A DNA stretch of 36,300 bases from Opitutia bacterium (GCA_947442255.1 CANEVO010000033.1:1-36300), one strand, 5' to 3'. Positions 1-8,176 are shown, counted from the stretch's first letter. Program-made: numbers and translations. The notes: generated by a model from the letters alone, not told the origin.

Positions 1-19
1 GCGGTGGGCTGATTGCCGG

Positions 20-109
20 GTGGCATGGGTCTCCCGACCCATGAACGCGGGATCGGACTCCATTTCACGGGCCAGGAGACCCGTGCCACTGCCACTCGCT
101 CACGCTCGC
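20..109. repeat. Palindromic intergenic repeat, family R1, with 18-mer tail
   Basis: Arms at 20-43 and 66-89 are imperfect inverted copies built on the core GGCAYGGGTCTCCCGACCCR. They are followed at 92-109 by the 18-mer CCACTCGCTCACGCTCGC. The same modules recur at 5224-5346 and 8469-8537, and the 18-mer alone recurs at 14762-14779 and 15153-15170. The arrangement is REP-like and I see no coding potential in it. Any mobility is unknown. Confidence 0.75.
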
Positions 110-111
110 AG

Positions 112-140
112 CCTGAAGGCGGCACTACCAACCACGGCTG
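112..140. repeat. Intergenic repeat, family R3 (half copy)
   Basis: The stretch reads CCTGAAGGCGGCACTACCAA and onward. It is nearly the reverse complement of 9743-9770 and resembles 33620-33643, all sharing the core GAAGGCGGSACTA. Only one arm of the palindrome seen at 9750-9816 is present here. The rest of 1-372 is non-coding repeat debris upstream of the ABC exporter. Confidence 0.6.
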
Positions 141-174
141 AGCAGCCCCGAAGTCATAGGCGGGCACGGCGGGC

Positions 175-236
175 TCGATCGTGGGCCTGCACGAGTCCAC
201 GCCCGCATGCCCCGGCATTTCTTAACCCGCCTTAGC
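175..236 (+). repeat. Intergenic repeat, family R4 (internally deleted copy C)
   Basis: The start, GATCGTGGGCCTGCACGAG, matches the left-middle of copy A (17045-17178). The sequence then jumps directly to the right part (TCCACGCCCG, then CATTTCTTAACCCGCCTTAG), so about 35 internal bases are missing relative to copies A and B. It lies upstream of the ABC exporter. Confidence 0.55.
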
Positions 237-372
237 TGCGTGTCCGCTGCGTGCGGGTCTTGCCACCCGGAATCCCGGCAAAGGATCGCACCGAAATCTT
301 TGACCGCCGGCACCGACCCCGCTTCCGTGCTGGCGGCTGCGCCTGTCGCACGCCGTCGATCGCTCCGTTCCT

Positions 373-2226
373 GTGTCCCATCCGCACGTCCCTCCGCCGC
401 CCGCCCCCGCCCTGCCACCCTGGTGGAGCCGTGTCCTCGGCAGCTTTTCCCACACGCCGCGCACGCTGCGCCTCGTGTGGGCGTCGTCGCCGGGCAGCGT
501 CGTGGTCGTCGCGGTGCTCACGCTGATCGCGGCGGCGCTGCCCGTCGGGATCGCGTGGGTCGGCAAACTGATCGTGGATGCCGTCCTCGCCGCGCACGGC
601 GCCGGGGGTGATGCCCGCGCCGCCGCCCTCGACGACGTCCTGCGTTGGATCCTGATCGAACTCGGACTGGTCGCAGCCCTGGCGCTGGTCGAACGACTGC
701 TGAGCCTGTTTCGCCAGTTGATCGGCTCCCGCCTCGCGATCGACATCAATGTCCGGATCATGGAAAAGGCGCTCTCGCTCGATCTCCGGCACTTCGAAGA
801 TCCGAAGTTCTACGACAAGCTGACGCGGGCACGGCGCGAGGCCTCGTCGCGGCCGCTCTCGCTGGTGCAGGAGAACTTCCAGATCGTGCGCAGTGCGTTG
901 ACGCTCGCGGGCTACGCCGTGCTGCTCGTGCGCTTCAGCCCGTGGGCCGTGGCCGGACTGCTGCTCGCGGCCATCCCGGCGTTCATCGCCGAGGCCCGTT
1001 TCTCCGGGACGGCTTTCCGGCTGCGCAACTGGCGCTCCCCGGAGGCGCGGCGCCTCAACTATCTCGAGTACGTCATCGGCAACGACGAGCACGCGAAGGA
1101 AGTAAAGCTGTTCGGCCTCGGCCCGGTCCTGCTCGGACGCTACCGCCAGCTCGCGGAGACATTCTTCTGTGAGGATCGCGGGCTGGCAGTGCGACGGGCG
1201 GGATGGACGTTTGGGCTTTCGCTGATCGCCACCGCCGCCTTCTACGGCTGCTATGTCGCCATCGCCCTCGCCGCGGCCACAGGGCGGCTGACGCTCGGCG
1301 ACATGACGCTTTACCTCCTGGCGTTCCGGCAGGGCCAGGGGGCATTCCAGGCGATCCTCGGCGCCGTCGGCGGGATGTACGAGGACAACCTATACATGTC
1401 CAATTTGTTCGAATACCTCGGCATCCCGACGATCGCGACGCCCAGCCCGGCCCGGCCGTCGGGCCGCCGGGAGCAAGGGATCCGGTTCGAGGACGTGGGC
1501 TTTCGTTACCCGGATGCGGCGGGCTGGGCGCTGCGGCACGTGTCGATCTTCATCCCCCAGGGGCAGAGCCTCGCGCTGGTCGGCGAAAACGGCGCCGGCA
1601 AGACCACCTTCATCAAGCTGCTCACGCGACTGTATGAGCCGACCGAGGGGCGAATCCTCCTCGACGGGCGCGATCTGCGCGACTGGAATCCGGTCCGGCT
1701 GCACGCGCGGGTGGGCGTCATTTTTCAAGACTTCAACCAGTACCAGTTCGCCTTCCGCGAGAATGTCGGATTCGGCAGCGTGGAGCATCTCGCCGACGAT
1801 CAGCGCATCGGCCGCGCCGTCGAACGCGGCGGCGCCCGCGAGCTGCTGGCGGCGCTGGCCCAGGGACTCGGCACGCAGCTGGGCCGCTGGTTCCAGGATG
1901 GGGCGGAGTTGTCCGGCGGCCAGTGGCAGAAGATTGCGCTCGCCCGCGCGTTCATGCGCGAGGAGGCCGACATCCTGGTGCTCGACGAACCCACGGCGGC
2001 GCTCGACGCCGCGGCGGAGCACGCCGTGTTCGAGCGCTTCCGCGCGCTCGCGCGGGGTCGCACCTCGATCCTGATTTCCCATCGCTTTCCCACGGTACGA
2101 ATGGCGGAGCGGATCATCGTCATCGAACACGGGCAGATCGCCGAGGATGGCACGCATGACGCCCTGCTTGCCGCCGGCGGGCGCTATGCCCGGCTGTTCA
2201 GGCTGCAGGCCGAGGGGTATCGGTGA
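373..2226 (+). CDS. ABC transporter, exporter type, fused permease and ATPase
   Basis: A 617-aa half-transporter with the usual exporter layout. The N-terminal half is hydrophobic, with several membrane spans between roughly residues 30 and 335. The nucleotide-binding domain follows from about residue 370. In it I can see Walker A GENGAGKTT (404-412, Lys410), the signature LSGGQ (513-517), Walker B ILVLDEP (534-540) and the switch His570. It should work as a homodimer or heterodimer in the inner membrane and couple ATP hydrolysis to export of a lipid, peptide or drug; the substrate cannot be read from the sequence. The start is GTG with no clear Shine-Dalgarno; the Pro-rich N-terminus (PPPPAPALPP) precedes the first helix. 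The next gene begins 117 nt downstream on the same strand, and no functional link is evident. Confidence 0.93.
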   Translation: MSHPHVPPPPAPALPPWWSRVLGSFSHTPRTLRLVWASSPGSVVVVAVLTLIAAALPVGIAWVGKLIVDAVLAAHGAGGDARAAALDDVLRWILIELGLVAALALVERLLSLFRQLIGSRLAIDINVRIMEKALSLDLRHFEDPKFYDKLTRARREASSRPLSLVQENFQIVRSALTLAGYAVLLVRFSPWAVAGLLLAAIPAFIAEARFSGTAFRLRNWRSPEARRLNYLEYVIGNDEHAKEVKLFGLGPVLLGRYRQLAETFFCEDRGLAVRRAGWTFGLSLIATAAFYGCYVAIALAAATGRLTLGDMTLYLLAFRQGQGAFQAILGAVGGMYEDNLYMSNLFEYLGIPTIATPSPARPSGRREQGIRFEDVGFRYPDAAGWALRHVSIFIPQGQSLALVGENGAGKTTFIKLLTRLYEPTEGRILLDGRDLRDWNPVRLHARVGVIFQDFNQYQFAFRENVGFGSVEHLADDQRIGRAVERGGARELLAALAQGLGTQLGRWFQDGAELSGGQWQKIALARAFMREEADILVLDEPTAALDAAAEHAVFERFRALARGRTSILISHRFPTVRMAERIIVIEHGQIAEDGTHDALLAAGGRYARLFRLQAEGYR

Positions 2227-2343
2227 AGCGCCCGTGATTTCAAATGACGTGGGGGACGCAGCAAGACTGCGACCCGGCGACGTCACAATCGCCGCCTGAC
2301 ATCGTCGCGGGCCTGCCCCAGGGTCGCGCGGCCCCCGCACCCC

Positions 2344-3138
2344 TTGTCACCGCTCGCCACTCACGCCCTTCTCCGCTCGCCCAGCCCCGCGCTGACCGAA
2401 TGCCAGTTGCTCCACCTCCCGCGAGGGCGGCTGGATTTCGCCACCGCGCTACGCCAGCACCAGGCTTACGCCGCCGCGCTGGCGGAAGCGGGCGTGGCGG
2501 TCACGACGCTGCCGGCGGAAGCCCACCTCCCGGACGCGGTGTTCGTGGAGGACACCGCCGTCCTGCTCGACGAAGTCGCGATCCTCTGTCGACCGGGAAC
2601 ACCGAGCCGCATGGCGGAGGTGACATTGATCCGTCCCGCGATCGCGTTCCTGCGTACGGTGGACGCGATCCAGGCGCCGGGAACACTGGAAGGCGGTGAC
2701 GTGCTCCGCGTCGGCCGCACGCTCTTCGTCGGCCGATCCACGCGGACCAACCCCGAGGGAATCCGGCAACTGCGCGCGTTGGTGGCGCCGCACCGCTACG
2801 AGGTGACGGAGGTCGCCGTGCGAGGGGCGCTCCATTTGAAGACGGGCATCACCGCCCCGGCACCGGGGCTGATGGTGGCGAATCCGGCATGGATCGATCT
2901 CGCGGCATTTCGGCCGTTCGAAGTGGTGCCAGTGCCCGCGGAAGAACCCTGGGGGGCGAATGTACTCCCGCTCAACGATCTCGTGCTCGTGGCGGCAGCG
3001 GCACCGCGCACCGCTGCGCTGCTCCGCGACCGCGGACTTGAGGTCCGCCTCGTCGACATCTCCGAATTGCAGAAAGCCGAGGCGGGCCTGACCTGCCTGA
3101 GCTTGGTGTATCGCGAAAGACCGTTCAATTACTCATGA
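2344..3138 (+). CDS. Dimethylarginine dimethylaminohydrolase-like amidinotransferase-fold hydrolase
   Basis: A 264-aa protein of the pentein (beta/alpha propeller) fold. It is close to bacterial DDAH, which hydrolyses methylated arginines to citrulline and methylamines. Visible signatures are FVED (67-70), LEGGDV (115-120), the catalytic histidine in GALHLKTG (His164), and the C-terminal nucleophile in AGLTCLSL (Cys251). The Cys and His are in the order and spacing expected of DDAH rather than arginine deiminase, which has a longer insertion. The length matches bacterial DDAH. It starts at TTG with no good in-frame ATG, so the start is less certain than the rest. Its end faces the HAD hydrolase gene with a small palindrome between them. 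Exact substrate specificity is inferred from the family. Confidence 0.88.
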   Translation: MSPLATHALLRSPSPALTECQLLHLPRGRLDFATALRQHQAYAAALAEAGVAVTTLPAEAHLPDAVFVEDTAVLLDEVAILCRPGTPSRMAEVTLIRPAIAFLRTVDAIQAPGTLEGGDVLRVGRTLFVGRSTRTNPEGIRQLRALVAPHRYEVTEVAVRGALHLKTGITAPAPGLMVANPAWIDLAAFRPFEVVPVPAEEPWGANVLPLNDLVLVAAAAPRTAALLRDRGLEVRLVDISELQKAEAGLTCLSLVYRERPFNYS

Positions 3139-3146
3139 GGTCGCAG

Positions 3147-3185
3147 TCCCTCGACCCGCTCGGGACCCTGAGTTTGTCGAATGGG
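3147..3185. repeat. Palindromic repeat between convergent genes
   Basis: CCCTCGACCCGCTCGGGACC followed by CTGAGTTTGTCGAATGGG forms an imperfect inverted repeat pairing CTCGAC with GTCGAA and GCTCGGG with CCTGAG. It lies between the ends of the DDAH-like gene and the HAD gene. It could fold into a hairpin and act as a terminator in both directions, but no T-tract follows. Confidence 0.5.
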
Positions 3186-3232
3186 CAAGACTGCGCCTCT
3201 ACGAAGAGTCCCTCATGGCACGGACCGTGGCT

Positions 3233-3937
3233 TCAGGCCAGCGACGCAATCAGCGAGCCCAGCTCCCGGATCGACTTCAGCTCGAAGAAGCGACCGGGCG
3301 CGGCGGGCGGAACCTCCACACGCTCAGCCGTCCAGAGAATATGATACGGGATGTGCGCCCCGAAACCGCCCAGCGCCAGCACGGGGAGGATGTCCGACTT
3401 GATCGAGTTGCCCACCATCAGGAACCGCTGCGGGTCAATCGCGTGCCGGCGCAGGATGGCCGCGTAGGAGCCCTCGTCCTTCTCCGAGACAATCTCGACG
3501 TGATGAAAGTGCGCGAGCAGGCCGGACTTCGCGAGTTTGCGTTCCTGGTCACGGAGGTCGCCCTTGGTGATCAACAGCAGCCGGTGCGCCCGGGAGATTT
3601 CCCCGATCATCTCCGCCACTCCCTCGAGTAACTCGACTGGATGAGCCAGCATGCCGCGACCGAGGGCTAGGAGTTCCTGAATCTCCGCGGCCGGGATCTT
3701 TCCCTTGGTGAGCTCGATTGCCGTCTCGATGGCCGAGAGGGTGAAGCCCTTCACGCCGTAGCCATAGAGATCTAGGTTCCGCATCTCGGTCGCGAACAAG
3801 GTTCGATCCACCGTCGCGGCATCGTGGTAGTGCGCCAGCAGGGCGCGGTACTGCTCGTGGACGCGCTCAAAGATGATCTCGTTGTGCCAAAGGGTGTCGT
3901 CGGCATCCAGACCGACCACGAGATCTCGCGTGCGCAT
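3233..3937 (-). CDS. HAD-superfamily hydrolase
   Basis: A 234-aa soluble hydrolase, probably a phosphatase. Motif I is GLDADDTLW with nucleophile Asp11 and acid/base Asp13. Motif II is the hydrophobic strand ending LLITKGD, with the Thr. Motif III is the Lys of VSEKDEGSY. Motif IV is MVGNSIKSDI, with acidic Mg-binding residues. A helical cap lies between motifs I and II (about residues 20-105), as in the YjjG/phosphoglycolate-phosphatase-like group. The ATG at 3937 is preferred over longer upstream starts because motif I then begins near residue 10, the usual place. It lies 61 nt downstream of the split M50-like gene on the same strand and may be co-transcribed with it. The substrate is unknown. 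Confidence 0.88.
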   Translation of the reverse strand: MRTRDLVVGLDADDTLWHNEIIFERVHEQYRALLAHYHDAATVDRTLFATEMRNLDLYGYGVKGFTLSAIETAIELTKGKIPAAEIQELLALGRGMLAHPVELLEGVAEMIGEISRAHRLLLITKGDLRDQERKLAKSGLLAHFHHVEIVSEKDEGSYAAILRRHAIDPQRFLMVGNSIKSDILPVLALGGFGAHIPYHILWTAERVEVPPAAPGRFFELKSIRELGSLIASLA

Positions 3938-3998
3938 GCGGCAGTTCAGGAAACCTACCCGCCCCCGGCAAGCGCGCAACCGCCCGCCCGATCGCGAC

Positions 3999-4430
3999 TC
4001 ACTCCGCGCGGCCCGCCACCTGGGCACGAATCCACGCGGGCAGGTGGTGCAGCCGCAGCGCAAACGCCAGGTACACGATCACGAGGGCCAGCAGGCAGGC
4101 GTCCGCGAGGTTGTTGTAAGTGTGAATGATCTCCCGGTTCGTCCACCCGTAGTCGCCGTGCAGCGTGTTCATGTCCCCGCCGGCGTCCTCCTCCCCGTGC
4201 AGCATCGAGCCCATCGGAATCGCCTCCTCGCCGCGCTTGATCTGCTTCCAAAGGATGTAAGAGCGAAAGAACGTGCCCGCGCCGATAAACAGGAAGAAGT
4301 ACCGGCACGCGCCCCAGCGAAATTTATTCGGCAGCTCGACGTAGAACAGCGCCATCATCGCGGCACTGAGGTAGAACTCTCCGCCGATCCCGCCGAAGGC
4401 CAGCCACATGGTCGCGACCGACTCCGGCAT
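3999..4430 (-). CDS. Membrane protein, C-terminal part of split M50-like protein
   Basis: A 143-aa membrane protein with hydrophobic stretches around residues 5-30, 40-60 and 108-128. Its ATG begins three bases after the TGA that ends the preceding reading frame (4434-4826), and both are in the same frame. Reading through the TGA would give one protein of about 275 residues in which a membrane segment ending QYYMT continues as KMPESVATMW. The central part carries HGEEDAGGDM and LHGDYGW, which could supply further metal ligands if the protein is a protease; this is a guess. It is either the second gene of a translationally coupled pair or, more likely in my view, the back half of a gene broken by a CGA-to-TGA change. 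No family name is certain. Confidence 0.7.
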   Translation of the reverse strand: MPESVATMWLAFGGIGGEFYLSAAMMALFYVELPNKFRWGACRYFFLFIGAGTFFRSYILWKQIKRGEEAIPMGSMLHGEEDAGGDMNTLHGDYGWTNREIIHTYNNLADACLLALVIVYLAFALRLHHLPAWIRAQVAGRAE

Positions 4431-4433
4431 CTT

Positions 4434-4826
4434 TCAAGTCATGTAGTACTGCAGCACCGCGATGAATACCGCGATGACCATGGGCCAGGGCTTGCGCTCG
4501 CGCATCCCGGCAATGAACAGGACGGCCAGCAGCACGAGGATGCCGAAGTAGACAAAGTGGGATCGCTCGGACCCGATATTCGTCCAGCCGATCGGCAGCG
4601 GCAGCGCGCGCTTGCCCGTCAGCCACGCCACCGTGGCGTGCCCGAATTCGTGCACCCAGATGTAGAACCTCTGGAGCAGGAAACTCAGGAAGGTCTGCGA
4701 CACGAGCACGCCCAGCCCGGCCACGATCGGCGGCGCGAGCCAGTCCACCCACGGATTGCCAAAGACGGTGAGGCCACGCGCGGGCTCGTCGTGGTCAGCG
4801 AAATCCTCGTGCTCGTCCATCGGCAT
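4434..4826 (-). CDS. M50-like zinc metallopeptidase, N-terminal part (ends at in-frame TGA)
   Basis: A 130-aa protein with an acidic, His-rich cytoplasmic start (MPMDEHEDFADHDE). A hydrophobic segment follows (about 30-55), then the zinc-binding motif HEFGH (about 59-63) in IWVHEFGHATVAWLTGK, and two more hydrophobic segments before the stop. HExxH inside a membrane-associated helix is the hallmark of site-2-protease-like (M50) families. The usual third ligand (a downstream LDG-type motif) is not in this piece, so it would have to come from the segment after the stop. The protein looks too short to be complete. The TGA at 4434-4436 lies between membrane segments. It is treated here as CDS because translation of each half cannot be excluded. 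Confidence 0.68.
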   Translation of the reverse strand: MPMDEHEDFADHDEPARGLTVFGNPWVDWLAPPIVAGLGVLVSQTFLSFLLQRFYIWVHEFGHATVAWLTGKRALPLPIGWTNIGSERSHFVYFGILVLLAVLFIAGMRERKPWPMVIAVFIAVLQYYMT

Positions 4827-5012
4827 TAGCCAAGCCTCCGCGTCACGATGTGCATTGGGTCGGGTTACCGGAGCCGGGGGCGCCGCCGGGAGACAAGCGC
4901 GAACTTTATCCGTTTCGTGCCACCCGAGTGGCCTGCACCCGTTCGGCCGGAGGCCATCGAGACACCCGGGGCTTTGACCTAGAGATGCGCGAGGACGAAT
5001 CGAGGGTCGTGC

Positions 5013-5042
5013 AAAAGGATGTCACACGTGTGACATCGTTTT
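5013..5042. promoter_or_regulatory. Near-perfect 30-bp palindrome, possible bidirectional terminator or operator
   Basis: The core GATGTCACACGTGTGACATC (5018-5037) is a perfect 20-bp palindrome. It is flanked by AAAAG on the left and GTTTT on the right, so 14 of 15 pairs match. As RNA it gives an 8-bp stem with an ACGT loop, an A-tract before and a T-tract after, the form of a bidirectional intrinsic terminator. A dimeric regulator site is the alternative. I did not find a second copy in the window. Confidence 0.5.
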
Positions 5043-5129
5043 GCTCAGGCCGGCCGAGGGGCGGGCGGGTGGCACCGGTGACGCGGGTGCCGTGGGGGAG
5101 AACGGCAAAAAGGGATCCGCAGCCCAGGT

Positions 5130-5200
5130 GGAGGGCCGAGCTCCGCCGAGGCCGCTTTTGGATCGTTCGATGAACCGGCCTCGACGGAGCTCGGCCCTCC
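5130..5200. repeat. Palindromic intergenic repeat, family R2
   Basis: Arms at 5130-5154 and 5176-5200 are near-perfect inverted copies (GAGGGCCGAGCTCCGCCGAG against CTCGACGGAGCTCGGCCCTC), with a 21-nt spacer containing GATCGTTCGATGAA. A second copy with the same spacer motif, inverted, lies at 16026-16096. Outside the arms, GGATCC-containing sequences extend the symmetry. Confidence 0.8.
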
Positions 5201-5223
5201 ATAGAAGCCGGATCCCTGTGGCT

Positions 5224-5346
5224 GCGAGCGTGAGCGAGTGGCGGTGCGACTGAGTGGCACGGGTCTCCCGACCCGTGGAGTGCATTCCGATCGTGGCTCA
5301 CGGGTCGGGAGACCCGTGCCACCCTTTCCCACTCGCTCACGCTCGC
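5224..5346. repeat. Nested palindromic repeat, family R1 with 18-mer at both ends
   Basis: The outer arms are the 18-mer GCGAGCGTGAGCGAGTGG (5224-5241) and its reverse complement (5329-5346). The inner arms are exact 24-nt inverted copies (5254-5277 and 5299-5322) with the core GGCACGGGTCTCCCGACCCG. This is the most complete R1 copy in the window and defines the unit: 18-mer, arm, about 21-nt variable centre, arm, 18-mer. Confidence 0.85.
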
Positions 5347-5541
5347 GGCCACGGACGGGAATCCAGCCGAAGCCTTGGATCTATCGCGAAGCGAGATGCC
5401 AGTGTCCGCAGACCGCGCAAACGTACGCCTGTCGGTGTCGCTCGACGCCGGCCAGCCGCGCCGCATCCAACGCATCGCCCTGCAAACGGTAACGCCGCTT
5501 GCGCGTGCACATCCGCTCCCGTTGCTCGCGCCCGGGCTTCT

Positions 5542-6552
5542 TCATGGAGCGTTTCGATCCGCCGTCATCGCGGTATGGACTGCAGCGACGAGTTCGAAGG
5601 AGCGCAATCGCGCGGCGTGATCGTGGATCGCCGCTGTGATCATCAACTCATCCACGCCAGTCCGTTCGAGAAACGCCGTCAGGCCGCGGCGGACGGTGGC
5701 GGGCGATCCCACGACCGCCTCCCGGAAGGCCTGGTTCACCATCGCCGCTTCCGGCGGCGACCAACGGTCCGCCATGTCGTCCACCGGCGGCGGCAGCGTT
5801 CCGGAACGGCCCCGGCGGAGGTTGAGAAAAGCGAGCTGCTGCGAGGTGAAGAGCCGCGCCGCCACGTCGTCGGTGTCGGCCGCATAGACCCCGATGGCGG
5901 CCATGGCGTAGGGTTGCTCGCAGGCCGCGGACGGACGAAATTCCCGGCGATAAAGGTCGAGGGCCTCACCGAGATAATCCGGCGCAAAATGCGAGGCGAA
6001 CGCGAACGGCAGTCCGAGCACAGCCGCGAGCTCGGCGCTGAAGAGGCTGGAGCCGAGCAGCCAGATCGGCACGCGGAGACCGGTGCCCGGCACCGCCTGC
6101 ACCGGCTGGTTCGCGGCCGCAGGCTGGAAGTAGGCCTGCAGCTCCACGACATCCTGCGGAAACGAGTCCGCCGAAGCACCGAGGCGGCGGCGCAGCGCGC
6201 GAGCCGTGAGCTGATCAGTGCCCGGGGCGCGGCCCAGCCCGAGATCGATCCGCCCGGGAAACAGCGCTTCGAGCGTACCGAACTGTTCCGCGATGATCAG
6301 CGGCGCGTGATTCGGGAGCATCACCCCGCCCGAGCCCACGCGAATGGACTTCGTGCCCGCGGCCACATGCCCGATCACTACCGCCGTCGCCGCGCTCGCG
6401 ATGCCCGGCATGTTGTGATGTTCCGCCAGCCAGAAGCGCCGAAAGCCCAGCCGCTCGGCGTGGCGCGCCAGCTCGAGCGTGCGGTGCAGCGCGTCCGCCA
6501 CGCTGCCTCCCTGCACGATGGGCGAAAGATCGAGGACGGAAATCGGAACCAT
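5542..6552 (-). CDS. LLM-class flavin-dependent oxidoreductase (luciferase family, MsnO8-like group)
   Basis: A 336-aa protein resembling bacterial luciferase-family TIM-barrel oxidoreductases that use FMNH2 or F420. The N-terminal [11 protein letters not shown], the [20 protein letters not shown] segment (split here by position: AEHHN near residue 45), then [14 protein letters not shown] and the LGRAPGTD motif are typical of the stand-alone 'group 1' luciferase-like proteins. There is no signal peptide, so it is cytoplasmic. The ATG at 6552 is chosen because the family usually begins directly at this strand; an upstream ATG adds nine residues. It is divergent from the OsmC gene, with 135 bp between their starts that must hold both promoters. 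The substrate is unknown. Confidence 0.9.
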   Translation of the reverse strand: MVPISVLDLSPIVQGGSVADALHRTLELARHAERLGFRRFWLAEHHNMPGIASAATAVVIGHVAAGTKSIRVGSGGVMLPNHAPLIIAEQFGTLEALFPGRIDLGLGRAPGTDQLTARALRRRLGASADSFPQDVVELQAYFQPAAANQPVQAVPGTGLRVPIWLLGSSLFSAELAAVLGLPFAFASHFAPDYLGEALDLYRREFRPSAACEQPYAMAAIGVYAADTDDVAARLFTSQQLAFLNLRRGRSGTLPPPVDDMADRWSPPEAAMVNQAFREAVVGSPATVRRGLTAFLERTGVDELMITAAIHDHAARLRSFELVAAVHTAMTADRNAP

Positions 6553-6687
6553 GCGCGCAGAGTGGACGCCATCGGGCATTATGCCAGCCGGCGACCGAGC
6601 TTCGGCTTGCCCGCTCCCGCCGCACTCGTTAAAAAACTTGTCTCCCGTCAGTCCGCCGCGCGTTGCGGCTCAACCCCCATCGTCCCC

Positions 6688-7113
6688 ATGAAACGTTCTG
6701 CATCCGCCGTCTGGAACGGCTCGCTCAAGGAAGGCGCCGGCTCCCTCACCGCCCCCAGTGGCGTGCTCAAGTCCACCCCGTACAGTTTCGGCCGCCGCTT
6801 CGGCGAGGACCCCGGCACCAACCCCGAGGAACTCGTGGCCGCGGCCCACGCCGGCTGCTTCGCGATGGCGCTCTCCGCCGAGCTGGGCAAAGCGGGCTTC
6901 ACGCCCACCCAACTCGACGCCACCGCCGAGGTGGCATTGGAAAATGTCCAGCCCGGCGGCTGGACCGTCACGACCTCGCACATCACCCTGAAGGCGAAGA
7001 TTCCCGGCATCGACCAGGCCAAGTTCAACGAAATCGCCAACGGCGCGAAGGCCGGCTGCCCGATTTCCCGGCTGCTCAACGCCAAGATCTCCCTGGACGC
7101 GACGCTCGTCTGA
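6688..7113 (+). CDS. OsmC/Ohr-family peroxidase
   Basis: A 141-aa protein of the OsmC family, whose members reduce organic hydroperoxides through two cysteines. The two expected cysteines are Cys57 in AAHAGCFAMAL and Cys124 in GAKAGCPISRLL. The conserved arginine region GRRFGEDPGTNPEEL (35-49) precedes the first. Length and motif order fit the OsmC subgroup rather than Ohr. The ATG is chosen because it begins the family's first strand; the open frame upstream (5254-6687) is only chance read-through of repeats and antisense sequence. It is divergent from the luciferase-like gene and 52 nt upstream of the amidohydrolase on the same strand, with which it may be co-transcribed. Confidence 0.92.
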   Translation: MKRSASAVWNGSLKEGAGSLTAPSGVLKSTPYSFGRRFGEDPGTNPEELVAAAHAGCFAMALSAELGKAGFTPTQLDATAEVALENVQPGGWTVTTSHITLKAKIPGIDQAKFNEIANGAKAGCPISRLLNAKISLDATLV

Positions 7114-7165
7114 ACCGCACCTTCCGCCCGCCCGCCGCGTCCTGCGTCACGTTCGACCCCACCCC

Positions 7166-8176
7166 ATGCACCTCTGCGATTCCCACTGCACCCATCACCG
7201 GCCCGTTTCGCGCCGCGATTTTATCACCACGGCCTCCCTAGCCGCGCTGGCGCTCAATCTGCCCACGGCCGTCCGCGCCCAGGCACCAGCGGCGGCTCCG
7301 GTCGCTCCCGGTGCCGGCGCCCCGGCCGCCGGTGGGCCGACGCATCCGCTGTTCGACATCCACATGCACCAGTTTCCGGACCGGATGAGCGGAGGCGCGA
7401 ACGGCAAGAAAAAAACCGGCGGCAGCGCCGCACGAACTGAGGCGCAGTTCATCGCGCACCAGAAGGCGATCAACGCCGTCGGCTCCGTGATTCTCGGCGG
7501 CAACGACTACGAGTACGAGTTCATGAAGGCCAACCCCGACCGCTACGTGCGCTTCGCCTCCGCCGGCATGGTCGGGGGCGATCGCGCCACCGCGGTCGAA
7601 CGCGCCCTGAAGAACGGCGCCCGCGGCATCGGCGAGCATCGCTGGGAAGGCAACATTCCCTTCACCAAGGCCATCCTCGACCTGGCGAAGGACTACAACG
7701 TCCCGATCCTGTTTCACTTCCAGGAGACGCTGTTTCCCGCGGCCGTCTACTCCGAGTTCTACAAGACGATCGAGAAATACCCGACGGTGAACTTCATCGG
7801 CCACGCCATCGACTGGTGGGGCGCGATCGACAAGAACTACTCGCACAAGGCGGGCACGTATCCGCGCGGCCGGGTCACGCCGGGCGGCCTGACCGACCAG
7901 TGGCTGGCGCGTTATCCGAATCTGTACGCCGATCTCTCCGCCACGTCCGGCAATACCGGGCTGCTGCGCGACCCGGATTTCGCCAAGGACTTCGCCGTTC
8001 GTCACCAGGACAAGCTGATGTTCGGATCAGATTGCCCGTGCACCACGGGAACCGCCGCGACCTGCTGGTCCGTGATCAAGCTCGTGGCCCTGAATCAGCT
8101 CCAGCTGAGTGCCGAGGTGCAGCAGAAGATCTATCTCACCAACGCGCAGAAGCTCCTGAAATTGAAGATCGCGTAA
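7166..8176 (+). CDS. Tat-exported amidohydrolase-2 family protein
   Basis: A 336-aa protein with a twin-arginine signal: SRRDFI (15-20), then a hydrophobic segment and a probable cleavage site near AVRAQA (35-40). A Pro/Ala-rich linker leads to the amidohydrolase TIM barrel. Metal-binding motifs are DIHMHQF (His66, His68), the HF of ILFHFQE, the His of FIGHAIDWW and the Asp of MFGSDCPC, in the order expected for the ACMSD/amidohydrolase-2 group. Tat export suggests the protein folds with its metal in the cytoplasm before export. The extra cysteines around SDCPCTTGTAATC are notable. The gene is followed by a strong intrinsic terminator. The substrate is not known. Confidence 0.88.
   Translation: MHLCDSHCTHHRPVSRRDFITTASLAALALNLPTAVRAQAPAAAPVAPGAGAPAAGGPTHPLFDIHMHQFPDRMSGGANGKKKTGGSAARTEAQFIAHQKAINAVGSVILGGNDYEYEFMKANPDRYVRFASAGMVGGDRATAVERALKNGARGIGEHRWEGNIPFTKAILDLAKDYNVPILFHFQETLFPAAVYSEFYKTIEKYPTVNFIGHAIDWWGAIDKNYSHKAGTYPRGRVTPGGLTDQWLARYPNLYADLSATSGNTGLLRDPDFAKDFAVRHQDKLMFGSDCPCTTGTAATCWSVIKLVALNQLQLSAEVQQKIYLTNAQKLLKLKIA

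Larger units (their letters stand above)
4827..5541. other. Repeat-rich intergenic region of about 715 bp
   Basis: No convincing gene is present in any frame; the open frames here are low-complexity translations of repeats. The region holds a 30-bp near-perfect palindrome (5013-5042), an R2 hairpin (5130-5200) and a nested R1 palindrome (5224-5346), listed separately. It separates the start of the M50-like gene from the end of the luciferase-like gene, both on the minus strand, so the M50-like gene's promoter should lie in its left part. Confidence 0.7.

Noticed and set aside
4434..4436. Selenocysteine codon at the in-frame TGA of the M50-like gene
   Set aside because: No clear stem-loop of the bacterial SECIS type follows the TGA, and the surrounding residues do not look like a redox or selenoprotein motif.
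5254..6687. Long plus-strand open frame in phase with the OsmC gene
   Set aside because: It runs through an R1 repeat and antisense to the luciferase-like gene, and its product is low-complexity and Arg-rich. The OsmC family begins at 6688.
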